Assembly (NCBI GenBank): GCA_036874045.1
Contig: JAZBRI010000008.1
Location: forward strand, 12,725,001 to 12,789,000
Length of the DNA: 64,000 nucleotides
Source of the DNA: Cymodocea nodosa
Taxonomy: Eukaryota > Streptophyta > Magnoliopsida > Alismatales > Cymodoceaceae
Direction of reading: 5' to 3'
In this document: piece after piece, positions 22,916 to 32,263 of the stretch
Position numbering within the stretch: the first letter of the stretch is position 1
Layout of the letters: each line of letters opens with the position of its first letter
Translations under genes and position numbers: made by a program
Notes under the pieces: model-generated
Database searches by the model: none
What the model was told of the DNA's origin: nothing
Seen by the model: only the letters and a program-made list of their open reading frames with translations

Positions 22916-23788
22916 GTATCCTCTGATCAAAATGCTAATTTTGATAGTTTTGATGGATTACTTGTTGAATACAATAGATTGGCTAGAAAATATAAGAAAG
23001 TCAAAATAGAAAGAAAGGACACTAGGAAAATGCTAGATGAAATTTTAAAGTTCACTGCTATAGAAAGAAAATTGCATGCTGATTGTGAAAATTTAATTGC
23101 TGATAAGAAGAAAATGATCTGTGAAATTGAAAAACTGGTACTAACTATTACTAATTTAAATTCAAAAATTGATGTGTAAAAGATTAAAGTTTATGATCAA
23201 AAGGTTATATTAAGTAAATGGAATAATAGTCAAACTATAACAAATGAACTTAGTAGTAAAATATCAAATGTAGAAAAACATGGTATTGGTTTACACGATG
23301 CATCTTCTGAAAATTATATATTGCATGATGGTACTGCTAAAAATAATGTCTTTATTTCTAGTACTAAGAATAGTAAGAGAAAAATTATTCCGTGTGTAAT
23401 CAAAAAGGGAGAAAAATATGTGCAAGTTGATAAAATGTAGCATATAAATGATAGCACAGGATGCAAGAATTTTAAAAGAAATTTTCAAAAAAATCAAGCT
23501 AAGACATTTGAGAATTTTAATATTCTTGATCAATTTTCTTCATATTTAAAGAATATCGGATATTGGAAATCAAGTAATGTTAGAAATGAAAATTGCAATT
23601 GGTTTACATAGAGATAAATGTTCTGATAATTATAACACTAAGAGAAAGAAACGCAAGAATAATTATCAAAAAATAGATAAGTTGAAGTCTAAAAATATGG
23701 ATTATTTTGATATGACTCTCTCTAAAATTCTTGGACCCACTCAAAAATGGGTTCCAAGAGATAAAATCTCTTTTTGACTGTTTTGTAG
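22916..23788 (+). other. Putative retained intron between Gag and protease
   Basis: 873 bp from GAG|GTATCC to TTTTTGACTGTTTTGTAG|GTAC. Its content is coding-like: a K/E-rich coiled-coil region (YNRLARKYKKVKIERKDTRK) and a GPTQKWVPRDKISF end, followed by TGA at 23775-23777. Removing it joins ...KSSE to VHKPKWIMDSGAS in frame and bypasses the stop. The LTR3 family has the same donor and acceptor positions, and one copy there lacks exactly this interval. Family knowledge: splicing between gag and pol is known for some plant copia elements. That this one is spliced is inference by homology. Confidence 0.6.
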
Positions 23789-24653
23789 GTACACAAACCA
23801 AAATGGATAATGGACAGTGGAGCATCCAACCACATGATTGGAGATATACGATTACTTATAGAAATAACAAAGACCAAGAACAGACAAGTTACTTTTGGAA
23901 ATAAAAGCAAAACAAATATCCTTGGGTCTGGCAAGGTTCAGGTAACTGAGAAATGCTTTATAAATGATGTCTTATTAGTGGAAAACTTAGGTTTTAATTT
24001 ATTGAGTGTTCCTGTCTTAATGATGTTTTATAGAGTAATTTTTGAAAAAGATTCCTGAAAAATTGTGGACATGTGTACAAACGAAATTTTATTCACTGCA
24101 TACAAGAAAGGATCCGTTTGTATTTTGAATTTTCCTTATGATATTATTAAAGACAATGCTTGCTTAATTACAAAATCAGATGAAGTTATTTTATGGCATA
24201 GAAGGCTAAGACACTCAAATTTAAAATTATTACAAAAACTATCTAAAAAGAATCTAGTTAGAGGTTTACCTGGTACTAAGTACTCGAAAGAGTTTATGTG
24301 TGATGCATGTCAACTAGGTAAATTACATAAAACAACCTTTAAAAGTTTAAATGAAATAACAAGCAAAAGATTATTAGAACTAGTGCATATAAATTTATTT
24401 AGACCTACTAGGACAACTAGTCTAGGAGGTAAACATTATGCTTTTGTACTAGTTGATGACTATTCTAGATTTACTTGGTTCTATTTTCTAGCTAATAAAA
24501 CTGAAGTTTTTGAAATATTTAAGATATTTTGTAATAAAGTTCAGAATGAGCAAAATGTTAAAATTCAAAATCTTAGGAGTGATCATGGTACAGAATTTGA
24601 TAATGATCAAATGGACACCTTTTGTGAAGAATTAGGCATAGATCATAGGTACT
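23789..24653 (+). pseudogene. Sirevirus protease and integrase N-terminal half
   Basis: Aspartic protease WIMDSGASNHMIGD (about 23804-23845) and NLGFNLLSV. Then, after a frame break near 24058, integrase: zinc region WHRRLRHSN...CDACQLGK and the core VHINLFRPTR...FVLVDDYSRFTWFYF...RSDHGTEF. The first catalytic aspartate of the usual H-x-D-L-F-G-P is asparagine here (AAT, 24392-24394). The second (SDHG) is present. The coding sequence is cut at 24653 by the gypsy insertion and resumes at 38313 with the third catalytic residue (GIVELKNR). Confidence 0.85.
24649..24653 (+). repeat. Target site duplication, left (GTACT)
   Basis: GTACT directly before TGTTTAG; repeated at 38308-38312 directly after the 3' LTR. 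Five bases fit gypsy integration. Confidence 0.92.
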
Positions 24654-24879
24654 TGTTTAGAATGAAAAAGTGCATATTATTAATGGTTAAATGATGGTTA
24701 ATTGCATAATACTTAGCTTATCATATAACCATTAAGCCATTATGTTAGAATTGCACTGTTATATGCTTTAATTAAAGAATCTGCTTAATTTGGGAAAATT
24801 AATGTTAATTTAGTACATTTCTGAATTGTCGGTAAGTTGCAAGCTATGAAATTCTTAAGTATCCGAATTTTCTGATATT

Positions 24880-25015
24880 TCGGACAATTATGTTTAACAT
24901 AGTGAACATATTCGGACAATTATGTTTAACATATCGAACATATTCGGACAGTTATGTTTAACAGACCGAACATATATCGGATAGTTATGTTTAAATTGAT
25001 GAACAATTATGTTTT
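24880..25015 (+). repeat. ~33-bp tandem repeats in gypsy U3
   Basis: Four imperfect units with the core TCGGACAGTTATGTTTAACA followed by CGAACATAT. Also at 36318-36432 and, inverted, at about 57170-57315. Confidence 0.8.
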
Positions 25016-25044
25016 GAGAGAATATTTTATTATTTCCTGAAGTA

Positions 25045-25463
25045 CACGTGTCGAAACCATAATGAATGACTTAAGTGAACTTTCAGTGAGTTATCTATAA
25101 CTATCCGAAATTGCAGCTAGGCATCAGATAGTTTTCCCTGTAACTCTCTGAAATCTCTTTTTATTTATAAAATAGCTGAGGACACGTGTCATGTTCAGGG
25201 AAAGTGACTTAAGTGGATTTTCGGTGAGTTATCTATAACTATCCGAAATACATTTGAGCATCGGATAGTTAGCTCCGTAACTCTTCGAAATGTTATTTTA
25301 TGATTAAACTACTATTGACACGTGTTGAGATTTGGTAGATTTACTTAAGTTATATATCGGTGAGTTATCTGTAATTATCCGAAATGCATCTAAGCATCAG
25401 ATAGTTAAGTTTACAAGTATCCGAAATGCACCTGAGCATCGGATAGTTATATTTATGCACGTG
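25045..25463 (+). repeat. ~138-bp tandem modules each opening with CACGTG
   Basis: CACGTG at 25045, 25183, 25319 and 25458 (spacings 138, 136, 139). Each module continues with ACTTAAGT, TCGGTGAGTTAT, TAACTATCCGAAAT and ATCGGATAGTTA. The same array is in the 3' LTR (36483, 36621, 36757, 36898). CACGTG is a plant G-box core bound by bZIP/bHLH factors; any regulatory role is inferred. Confidence 0.8.
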
Positions 25464-25517
25464 TTTTATAGTTAAATCAACGAAGAAAGTCCATTGAGTT
25501 ATTTGTAACTCCACAGA

Positions 25518-25528
25518 CTATATATTTT
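25518..25528 (+). promoter_or_regulatory. Possible gypsy LTR TATA box
   Basis: CTATATATTTT after the U3 repeats. Conserved in the 3' LTR near 36956 and, less well, in LTR C (CATATTTTC on the complement near 56632). Confidence 0.5.
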
Positions 25529-26056
25529 CTAATATGCCACTGTAGTAGTTATAGGATCAAACAGTTGGAAGAGAAAAAAAACCACGTTTGCACGCATAGC
25601 GTAGGGAAAGAAATCATCGCTGTTGATACGAATGAAGGAAATCCAACCGACCATTCAAGCAAAAGCAATTACTACTAAAGAAATATAAAAGAAAAGAAGA
25701 AAAAAGAAGAAGGGTGTGATCGATGGGCGAACAGTGTGTGTAGAGGAGGATGAGCGTCGCAATTCTCTGAAGTTCCACACCAACCATCATCATCACCACC
25801 ATAATCACCAACCATCAGAGGTCTGTGAGGATACTTGCCTGATGTCGGGTTGATTCCGAGCCAAACACAGTGCTTGACAACCACTATGAGGAGTGATCGC
25901 GTCGCGGGAAGGGAAGCCATTTTCACCAAGCGCTGACTCATATTTCAGGAGATCGTAAAGCTTTTAGCCTTCTCTTTGAGTTGATGCTTGTATGCTGAAG
26001 AGGAGATCATCTTGCAATTCTGGACTCGCGATTCTATAGGGAGAGGAGACAAGATT

Positions 26057-26062
26057 GTAAGT
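26057..26062 (+). promoter_or_regulatory. Conserved splice-donor-like site in LTR leader
   Basis: GTAAGT in ACAAGATTGTAAGTGG. The site is kept in LTR A (12684-12689), LTR B (50890-50895) and LTR C (56101-56106) on their sense strand, but is GTACGT in the 3' LTR of this element (37495). It is a candidate leader donor for spliced mRNAs of the downstream ORFs. Confidence 0.4.
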
Positions 26063-26876
26063 GGTTTAATTTTCAGTGGTGTAATCACGTTGCAAGTAGT
26101 GTTAGAAGTATTTACTGTCAAGTGAGATTACTTTACATTTCACCTTTCGCCCATTGCCATGTTCATATTAAAACAAAAAGACCAAAAATAATTTATCTAT
26201 GTTTGTATGTTATATTTGAGTATTGTATTGTTTGTGTTGTATCGTGATTAATGATATCTTTGTCAGTGTTGTGATTGTTTTATGTTTATTTTAGTTTTAC
26301 AGTTTACTGAAATTGGTTCGTTCAAAAGACTTAAAGATTTTAATGGTTACTGTTTGTATTAACTGAATGTTAGTATTGCTTAATGATAAATCCAATGTTA
26401 ACTAACATTAAAGAGCTTAATTGATGTTATTTACAATCTATGGAATCACCGAATGGTTGGTCGAATTCCTCTGTAAATAGCAATATTAAAAAGAAAAGAC
26501 AGGCTCGTGGAGTTAACTTAAGTCCACGAGGTTAGTCCGTTGAGTTAGCCATAACTCAACAAACTTAGTCTGTTGAGTTAATTGTAATTCAACGGAGAGC
26601 TTATAGAATATATAAATTTGATTGTTAACAAACGAACAGTTCTCAAGTTCTTCAGCAATTCCCCGTGTGATTGACCTGTACTTGCACACTGATACAATAG
26701 ACACTGTGCACTTGCAGTTAAAGTACAAATTGGAATTAATATCTAAATTGTATTAAAGGTTGTTTGTTTACTTCTAAAAGAAAGAATAAGCATAAAGATA
26801 AATTAACTAAGTAAAAATAGAAGTAACAAATCCAAGTTTTTCTAGTGTAGTGTTGGGAAAATGCAAACAAGATTTA

Positions 26877-26894
26877 TGGTGCCGTTGTCAGGGA
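26877..26894 (+). other. Athila-type primer binding site
   Basis: TGGTGCCGTTGTCAGGGA, seven bases after the LTR. It resembles the TGGCGCCGTTGCCGGGGA site of Athila elements with a few transitions. Confidence 0.88.
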
Positions 26895-26975
26895 ATTGAA
26901 TTGAAATGAATTGAATTGAATTGAAATGAATTGAATTGAATTGAATTGAACTGAACTGAATTGAATTGAATTAAT
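26895..26975 (+). repeat. GAATT-type pentanucleotide repeat
   Basis: About 15 imperfect TTGAA/TGAAT units immediately after the primer site, in the untranslated leader. Confidence 0.9.
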
Positions 26976-27018
26976 ATAAGCAACTATTAGAGCTATTTCG
27001 TTTAATAGCCAAAGTTGT

Positions 27019-27912
27019 GTGTTTTCTTCTGTAATTGAGAATATGGCATATGCTTATGCTCAAAGATTTCTGAAACCTGTAATTAGCATATGTGAATTCT
27101 ACAATTTTGAAGGACACGACATTTCTAACTATTTGAAATTGAGATGTTTACAAATGGTTAGATCCCATGAACAACAAATGAATTATCCTCAGTATAATAG
27201 ATTCGAGTATGAGAATCCTATAGTTTACCCAACTGATGGTCAATATAGAATGTGTAATATGTTAAGAGACACTGAAGTTTGGGATAGGTATGACAGACTG
27301 GAGCATAGTATAGAGCAAAATCTGGACAAACTAGAATACTTTATGTGTAAACAACAAGAAGTCAACCAATTAAACTATAAGGAAGCATATTTAGAACCTA
27401 AAAAGGATATAATTTACGAAACTGAAAAAACCATAATGAAAATTGATCAAAAATTGAATGCAATGGGATTGGATGATTTGGAAAGAAAATTAAAAGCATT
27501 AGACGAATATACAATGAAAATACAAGTTATGCAACAGGACAATGAAAATTATAATGTTATAAACCTGCATAATTTGCAAAATATACAGCAAATAGAAAAT
27601 ACTAATGCAAGAGAATTTAAAGAATGCACTTTAAAACTAAAAACAATTGAAGATCATAATTACGAAAATGATATACAAAAACATCATGAGAGTAACGAAA
27701 ATCTGGAAGATGTATGTATAACATTAAGATCTAGAACTGATATACCACCAAGAACTCAAAATGAAAATGATATGAAGGTGGATAAGAGTAAAAATCAAAA
27801 TGATAATGAAAATGTAATAGTTGAAAATCTAGAAATCACTGAAGAACAATCTGAATCTACGAATGAAACTAAAAATGATCAAACAAATCAACTAAAAGAA
27901 AAGAGTCTTTGA
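27019..27912 (+). CDS. Gag C-terminal region of the Athila-like element
   Basis: 297 open codons. Residues 25-38 (CEFYNFEGHDISNY) align to a CCHC knuckle in which the second and fourth cysteines are tyrosine (27100-27102, 27130-27132). The rest is hydrophilic and coiled-coil-prone, ending with CITLRSRTDIPP, the ITLRS motif that precedes protease in Athila polyproteins. The Gag core domain seen in element A (17060-18252) is missing between primer site and knuckle. TGA at 27910 separates it from protease in another frame, a decay frameshift or less likely a programmed one. Confidence 0.8.
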   Translation: MFSSVIENMAYAYAQRFLKPVISICEFYNFEGHDISNYLKLRCLQMVRSHEQQMNYPQYNRFEYENPIVYPTDGQYRMCNMLRDTEVWDRYDRLEHSIEQNLDKLEYFMCKQQEVNQLNYKEAYLEPKKDIIYETEKTIMKIDQKLNAMGLDDLERKLKALDEYTMKIQVMQQDNENYNVINLHNLQNIQQIENTNAREFKECTLKLKTIEDHNYENDIQKHHESNENLEDVCITLRSRTDIPPRTQNENDMKVDKSKNQNDNENVIVENLEITEEQSESTNETKNDQTNQLKEKSL

Positions 27913-28843
27913 AATCAAAATCTTTAGCACCCTATCCTGAAAGATTACAACAAACAATACCTAACAAACAAGAAAAAATCAGAGAAATTTTTGAAAAAGT
28001 ACAAGTTAATATTCCTTTATTAGATCTATTACAGAAAATGCCACCTTGTGCTAAATTTTTGAAGGATTGGTGTACTAAGAAAAGAGAGCGAAAAGTTCTT
28101 ATAAAGGTCTTTTTATCTGAGCAAAGTAGTTCCCTATTTCTGCCACAAATTCCTAAAAAGTTATCTGATCCTGAAATCCCTATTATATCATGCACCATAG
28201 GAAATACCATTCTAGAAAGAACTTTAATAGACTTAGGTGCAGGTATAAATGTTATGCCAAGTGATATATTTGCATCCTTAGGATTAGAAGGCTTAATTCC
28301 TACTAGTATGGTTATTCAATTAGCTGATAGAAGTATAAGATACCCTAGAGGAAAATAGAGGATGTCTTAATTAAAATCAAAAAGTTTATATATCCTATTG
28401 ATATTGTAATTTTGGATTCCCAGCAAATTAAGCATAAAAATAGTGATACATCTTTAATTTTGGGAAGGCCATTTTTAGCAACATCAAGGGCTGTTATAAA
28501 TTGTAAAACTGGAGTAATGAAGTTAGCATATGGTAATGAGGATACTCAATTAAATATTTTCAAACCAGAAAAGTTTGAGGAGTTAGAAATGTCCTTACAG
28601 ACCATAAAATTTTTAGAGGATGAAGGAGATATGTTAGATGATGTGATTCAAGAAGAATTAAATAGGCAAATCAATTCTGAAATATTAGAAGAAAGTGAAA
28701 GCATAAATATAGAAGGAGATATGGAAGAAATTAATTTAGAAAATGATGATGTTCAATTAGGAGCACTAGCTTCTAATGGGCAACATTTAGAATTAAAACC
28801 TTTACCTCCTGAATTAACCTATATATTTTTGGAAGATAAATGA
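27913..28843 (+). pseudogene. Athila-like protease
   Basis: A linker with LDLLQKMPPCAKFLKDWC, then IISCTIGNTILERTLIDLGAGINVMP. The last carries the Athila-type protease active site D-L-G-A. It continues to SDIFASLGLEGLIPTSMVIQ, a stop near 28356, and resumes with SLILGRPFLATSRAVI from 28436. An acidic tail follows to TGA at 28841. The frame differs from Gag and from parts of pol, so a single polyprotein can no longer be made. Confidence 0.8.
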
Positions 28844-30330
28844 ACCTGTCCAATCATTATTGCTTCAGATTTGAAAGAGGATCAAAGAGCTAAATTAAAA
28901 GATGTAGTAAAAAGTTATAAAGAAGCAATAGGATGGACTATGACTAATATAAAAGGGTTAAGTTCAACTTTATGCTGTCACCACATATATTTAGAAGAGA
29001 ATGCTAAACCTGTTAGAATTCCTTAGAGGAGATTAAATCCAAACCTTAAAGAAGTAGTCAGGAAGGAAATAGTTAAATGGTTAGATAATGACATAATTTA
29101 TCCAATTTCTAATAGCTCGTGGGTTAGTCCAATCCATGTAGTTCCCAAGAAATCAGGATTAACAATTATTAGGAATGAAAGTCAAGACTTGATACCTACT
29201 AGAATTCAATCAGGCTGGAGAGTATGTATAGACTATAGAAAGCTGAATGTTGTGACTAGGAAAGATCATTTTCCCTTACCTTTTATAAATCAAATGCTGG
29301 AAAGATTAGCAGGGCAAGAATATTTTTGTTTCCTAGATGAGTATTCAGGGTATAATCAAATTCCAGTAGCATTAGAGTATCAAGAGAAAACAACTTTCAC
29401 CTGTCCTAATGGAACTTATGCTTTTAAGAGAATGTCATTCAGATTATGCAATGCGCTAGCTACTTTTCAAACGTGTATGCAGGGCATATTTACTAGAATG
29501 ACTGAAGATTTTTTAGAAATATTTATGGATGATTTTACTGTATATGGCAACTCATATGAAGTCTATTTAAAAAATTTAGACCTAATATTAAAACACTATG
29601 TGGAAAAAAATCTAGTTTTAAATTGGGAAAAATGTCACTTCATGGTTAAACAAGGAATAGTCTTAGGGCATGTTGTTTCTAAGAAAGGGTTGGAAGTAGA
29701 TAAAGCTAAAATAGAAGTAATTTCTAATCTACCAGAACCTAAATCAGTAAAAGATATTAGATCATTTCTAGGACATGCTAGTTTTTATAGAAGATTTATT
29801 AAAGACTTTAGCAAGATAGCTAGACCTTTAACTAATCTATTAAAAGATGTTCCATTTAACTTTGATAAAAATTGCAAGGAAGCATTTTTCAGACTTAAGA
29901 CAAGTTTAATTTCAACTCCTATAATTCAAGCACCTGATTGGAACTATCCATTTGAATTAATGTGCGATGCTTTTGATTTTGCTGTAGGAGCAGTGTTGGG
30001 ACAGAAGATAGAAAAATCTCCTAGAGTGATTCATTATGCAAGCAAAACCTTAAATGATGCTCAAGTTAATTACACAATTACTGAAAAAGAATTATTAGCT
30101 GTTGTGTTTGCTTTAGAAAAGTTTAGATCATATCTGATTGGAGCTAAAGTAATAGTATACACGGATCATTCAGCTTTAAAACATCTAATAAAGAAAAAAG
30201 AAACTAAACCTTGATTGATCTAATGGATATTATTATTACAAGAATTTGATCTAGAAATTAAAGATAAAAAAGGTTGTGAGAATGTAGTAGCAGATCATTT
30301 ATCAATATTACAAATAGAAAAATCAAATAT
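28844..30330 (+). pseudogene. Athila-like reverse transcriptase and RNase H
   Basis: SSWVSPIHVVPKKSGLT, IPTRIQSGWRVCIDYRKLN, DHFPLPFINQMLERLAGQ, the catalytic FMDDF at 29522-29536 and LVLNWEKCHFMV are all Athila-like. RNase H follows with CDAFDFAVGAVLG, ITEKELLAVVFALEKF and YTDHSALKHL. Stops lie at about 29023 and 30213. In the Ty3/gypsy order RT-RNase H precedes integrase, as here. Confidence 0.9.
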
Positions 30331-31673
30331 TGAAATTAATGATAATTTTCCTGATGAACAATTAATGACCATCAAAGCAATGCCTTGGTATGCGACATAG
30401 TTAATTACTTAGTTATTGGTTTGACACCTAAGGATTGGAATAGATAGGATAAGAAATTGTTTTTCTTAAGAGTAAAATATTACTATTGGGAAGACCCATA
30501 CTTATTTAAAAAATGTCCTGATCTGGTTTTAAGGAGGTGTGTTCCAGAAACTGAATATCCGAGCATATTGTCTTTCTATCATGACCAAGCTTGTGGAGGG
30601 CATTTTGGTTCAGGGAAAACTGCTGCAAAAATTTTACAATGTGGGTTTTATTGGCCAACACTATTCAAAGATGCTTAAGTTGTTTAAGATGTCAACAAAT
30701 AGGAAGAATATCAAAGAGGAATATGATGCCTCTTAATCTTATTGTTGAAGTTGAAATCTTTGATGTGTGGGGAATAGATTTTATGGGTCCATTTCCTATG
30801 TCTAATCAATTTAATTACATATTGTTGGGGGTGGATTATTTATCTAAATGGACAGAAGCTATTCCTACAAAAACTAATGATAACAAAGTGGTAATACAAT
30901 TTATAAGAACAAATATATTTGCCAGATTTGGAATACCTAAAGCTATTGTCAGTGATAGAGGAACTCATTTTTGTAATAGAAGTTTTGAAGCCTTAATGAA
31001 GAAATATGGAGTAAACCACAAAATTGCAACATCATATCATCCGCAAACAAGTGGACAAGTAGAAAGTGCTAACAAACAAATTAATTTAATCTTAGAAAAA
31101 GTAGTAAATCCTACTAAAACAGATTGGGCTAATAGATTGATAGATGTACTTTGGGCTTATAGAACTGCTTATAAAATGAGCTTAGGCATGTCACCTTTTA
31201 GGCTAGTATATGGAAAAATTTGTCATTTACTTGTTGAAATAGAACATAAAGCTTATTGGGTATTAAAAACTCTAAACACTAATTTAAATCAAGATGCTGA
31301 AAGTAGAAAAATGCAATTAATTAAATTAGAAGAATTTAGAAATGAAGCTTATTCGAATATTGTAAGAGAAAAAGAAAAAATTAAAATTTGGCATGATAGA
31401 AAAATTATTCCTAAAAGCTTTGAAATAGGACAAGAAGTATATCTTTATATGGCTAGACTCCATAACCATCTAGGAAAATTAAAATCTAGATGGGCAAGAC
31501 CTTACATAGTTCGAAATATTTACCCTTATGGAGCTATTGAAATTGAAAATCCTAAAAATCAGAATATATTTAAAGTAAATGGACAAAGACTGAAACCTAT
31601 TCTGAAAACACCAAAAAGCTCCTTTGGAATTATGGAAGAAGTAAGAGTAGAGGACTACTCGAGCTTTACTTAG
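30331..31673 (+). pseudogene. Athila-like integrase
   Basis: An N-terminal HHCC zinc region spans a frameshift at about 30675 ([19 protein letters not shown], then CLRCQQ). The catalytic core has [20 protein letters not shown] and [10 protein letters not shown], so all three acidic residues remain. The C-terminal region ([23 protein letters not shown]) ends at TAG 31671-31673. The core is open for 360 codons. Confidence 0.9.
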
Positions 31674-32263
31674 TAAGAAATTAGTTTTTTTTAATATTTA
31701 TATATATAAAAAAAAAACATTAAAAATATATATATAATATAAAAATCATTGCGGTTCAACCAACTAGATCAATCGGTATGACCGAAACATAAAAAAATAT
31801 GTATATTAATTTTCAGAAAAAATGTTGGTTTAACTGAAACATAGTATCGGTTCAACCGAAAGAAAAATAAAAAAATAAAAAAATATTTTAGGTCTAATCG
31901 AAACATAGTATCGGTTAAACTGGTAAAAAAATAGAAAAACTATTAACTGTAATATTTTTATTATTATATTTGCTTGTACGGGGAGTCCGTTGAGTTACGC
32001 TTAACTCAACAAGCTTACTCCATTGAGTCTTGAGTTATTCAACGAGCTTATTCTGTTGAGTTAAATGATAAATCAACGGAGTACTGTAGCTAAGACCGCA
32101 GATAAAATAGTAATAGTTGGTTCGGAAAATGACCCGATTACCCGCCTAAACTTAGGGCTTATTTAAACTAAAACCTAGGGTTTTGGGGGCATTATCCAGC
32201 AAATCATTTAGAATCTAGAATAGTAGAAATTAGAGCGATTCTATGCTGTTGTGTAACTCCACG
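31674..32263 (+). other. Spacer between integrase and ORF3
   Basis: AT-rich start, then repeated TATCGGTTCAACCGAAA-like palindromes (31740-31930) and TTGAGTTA / TAACTCAAC hairpin words (31985-32085). AAACCTAGGGTTT at 32171-32183 (telo-box-like) follows ATTTAAAC at 32161, about 90 bp before the ORF3 ATG. Confidence 0.65.

Larger units (their letters stand above)
24654..26869 (+). mobile_element. 5' LTR of the Athila-like element
   Basis: TGTTTAGAATG...ATGCAAACA, 2216 bp. U3 holds ~33-bp repeats of GGACAATTATGTTTAACAT (24880-25015) and a ~138-bp repeat array with CACGTG (25045-25463). Then come a TATA-like CTATATATTTT (25518), a GC-richer leader (25600-26060), a GTAAGT donor-like site (26057) and palindromic AACTCAAC words (26510-26600). 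Confidence 0.92.

Noticed and set aside
26895..26975. GAATT repeat as a satellite or centromeric repeat
   Set aside because: It occurs once, just after the primer site, and is a local leader microsatellite.
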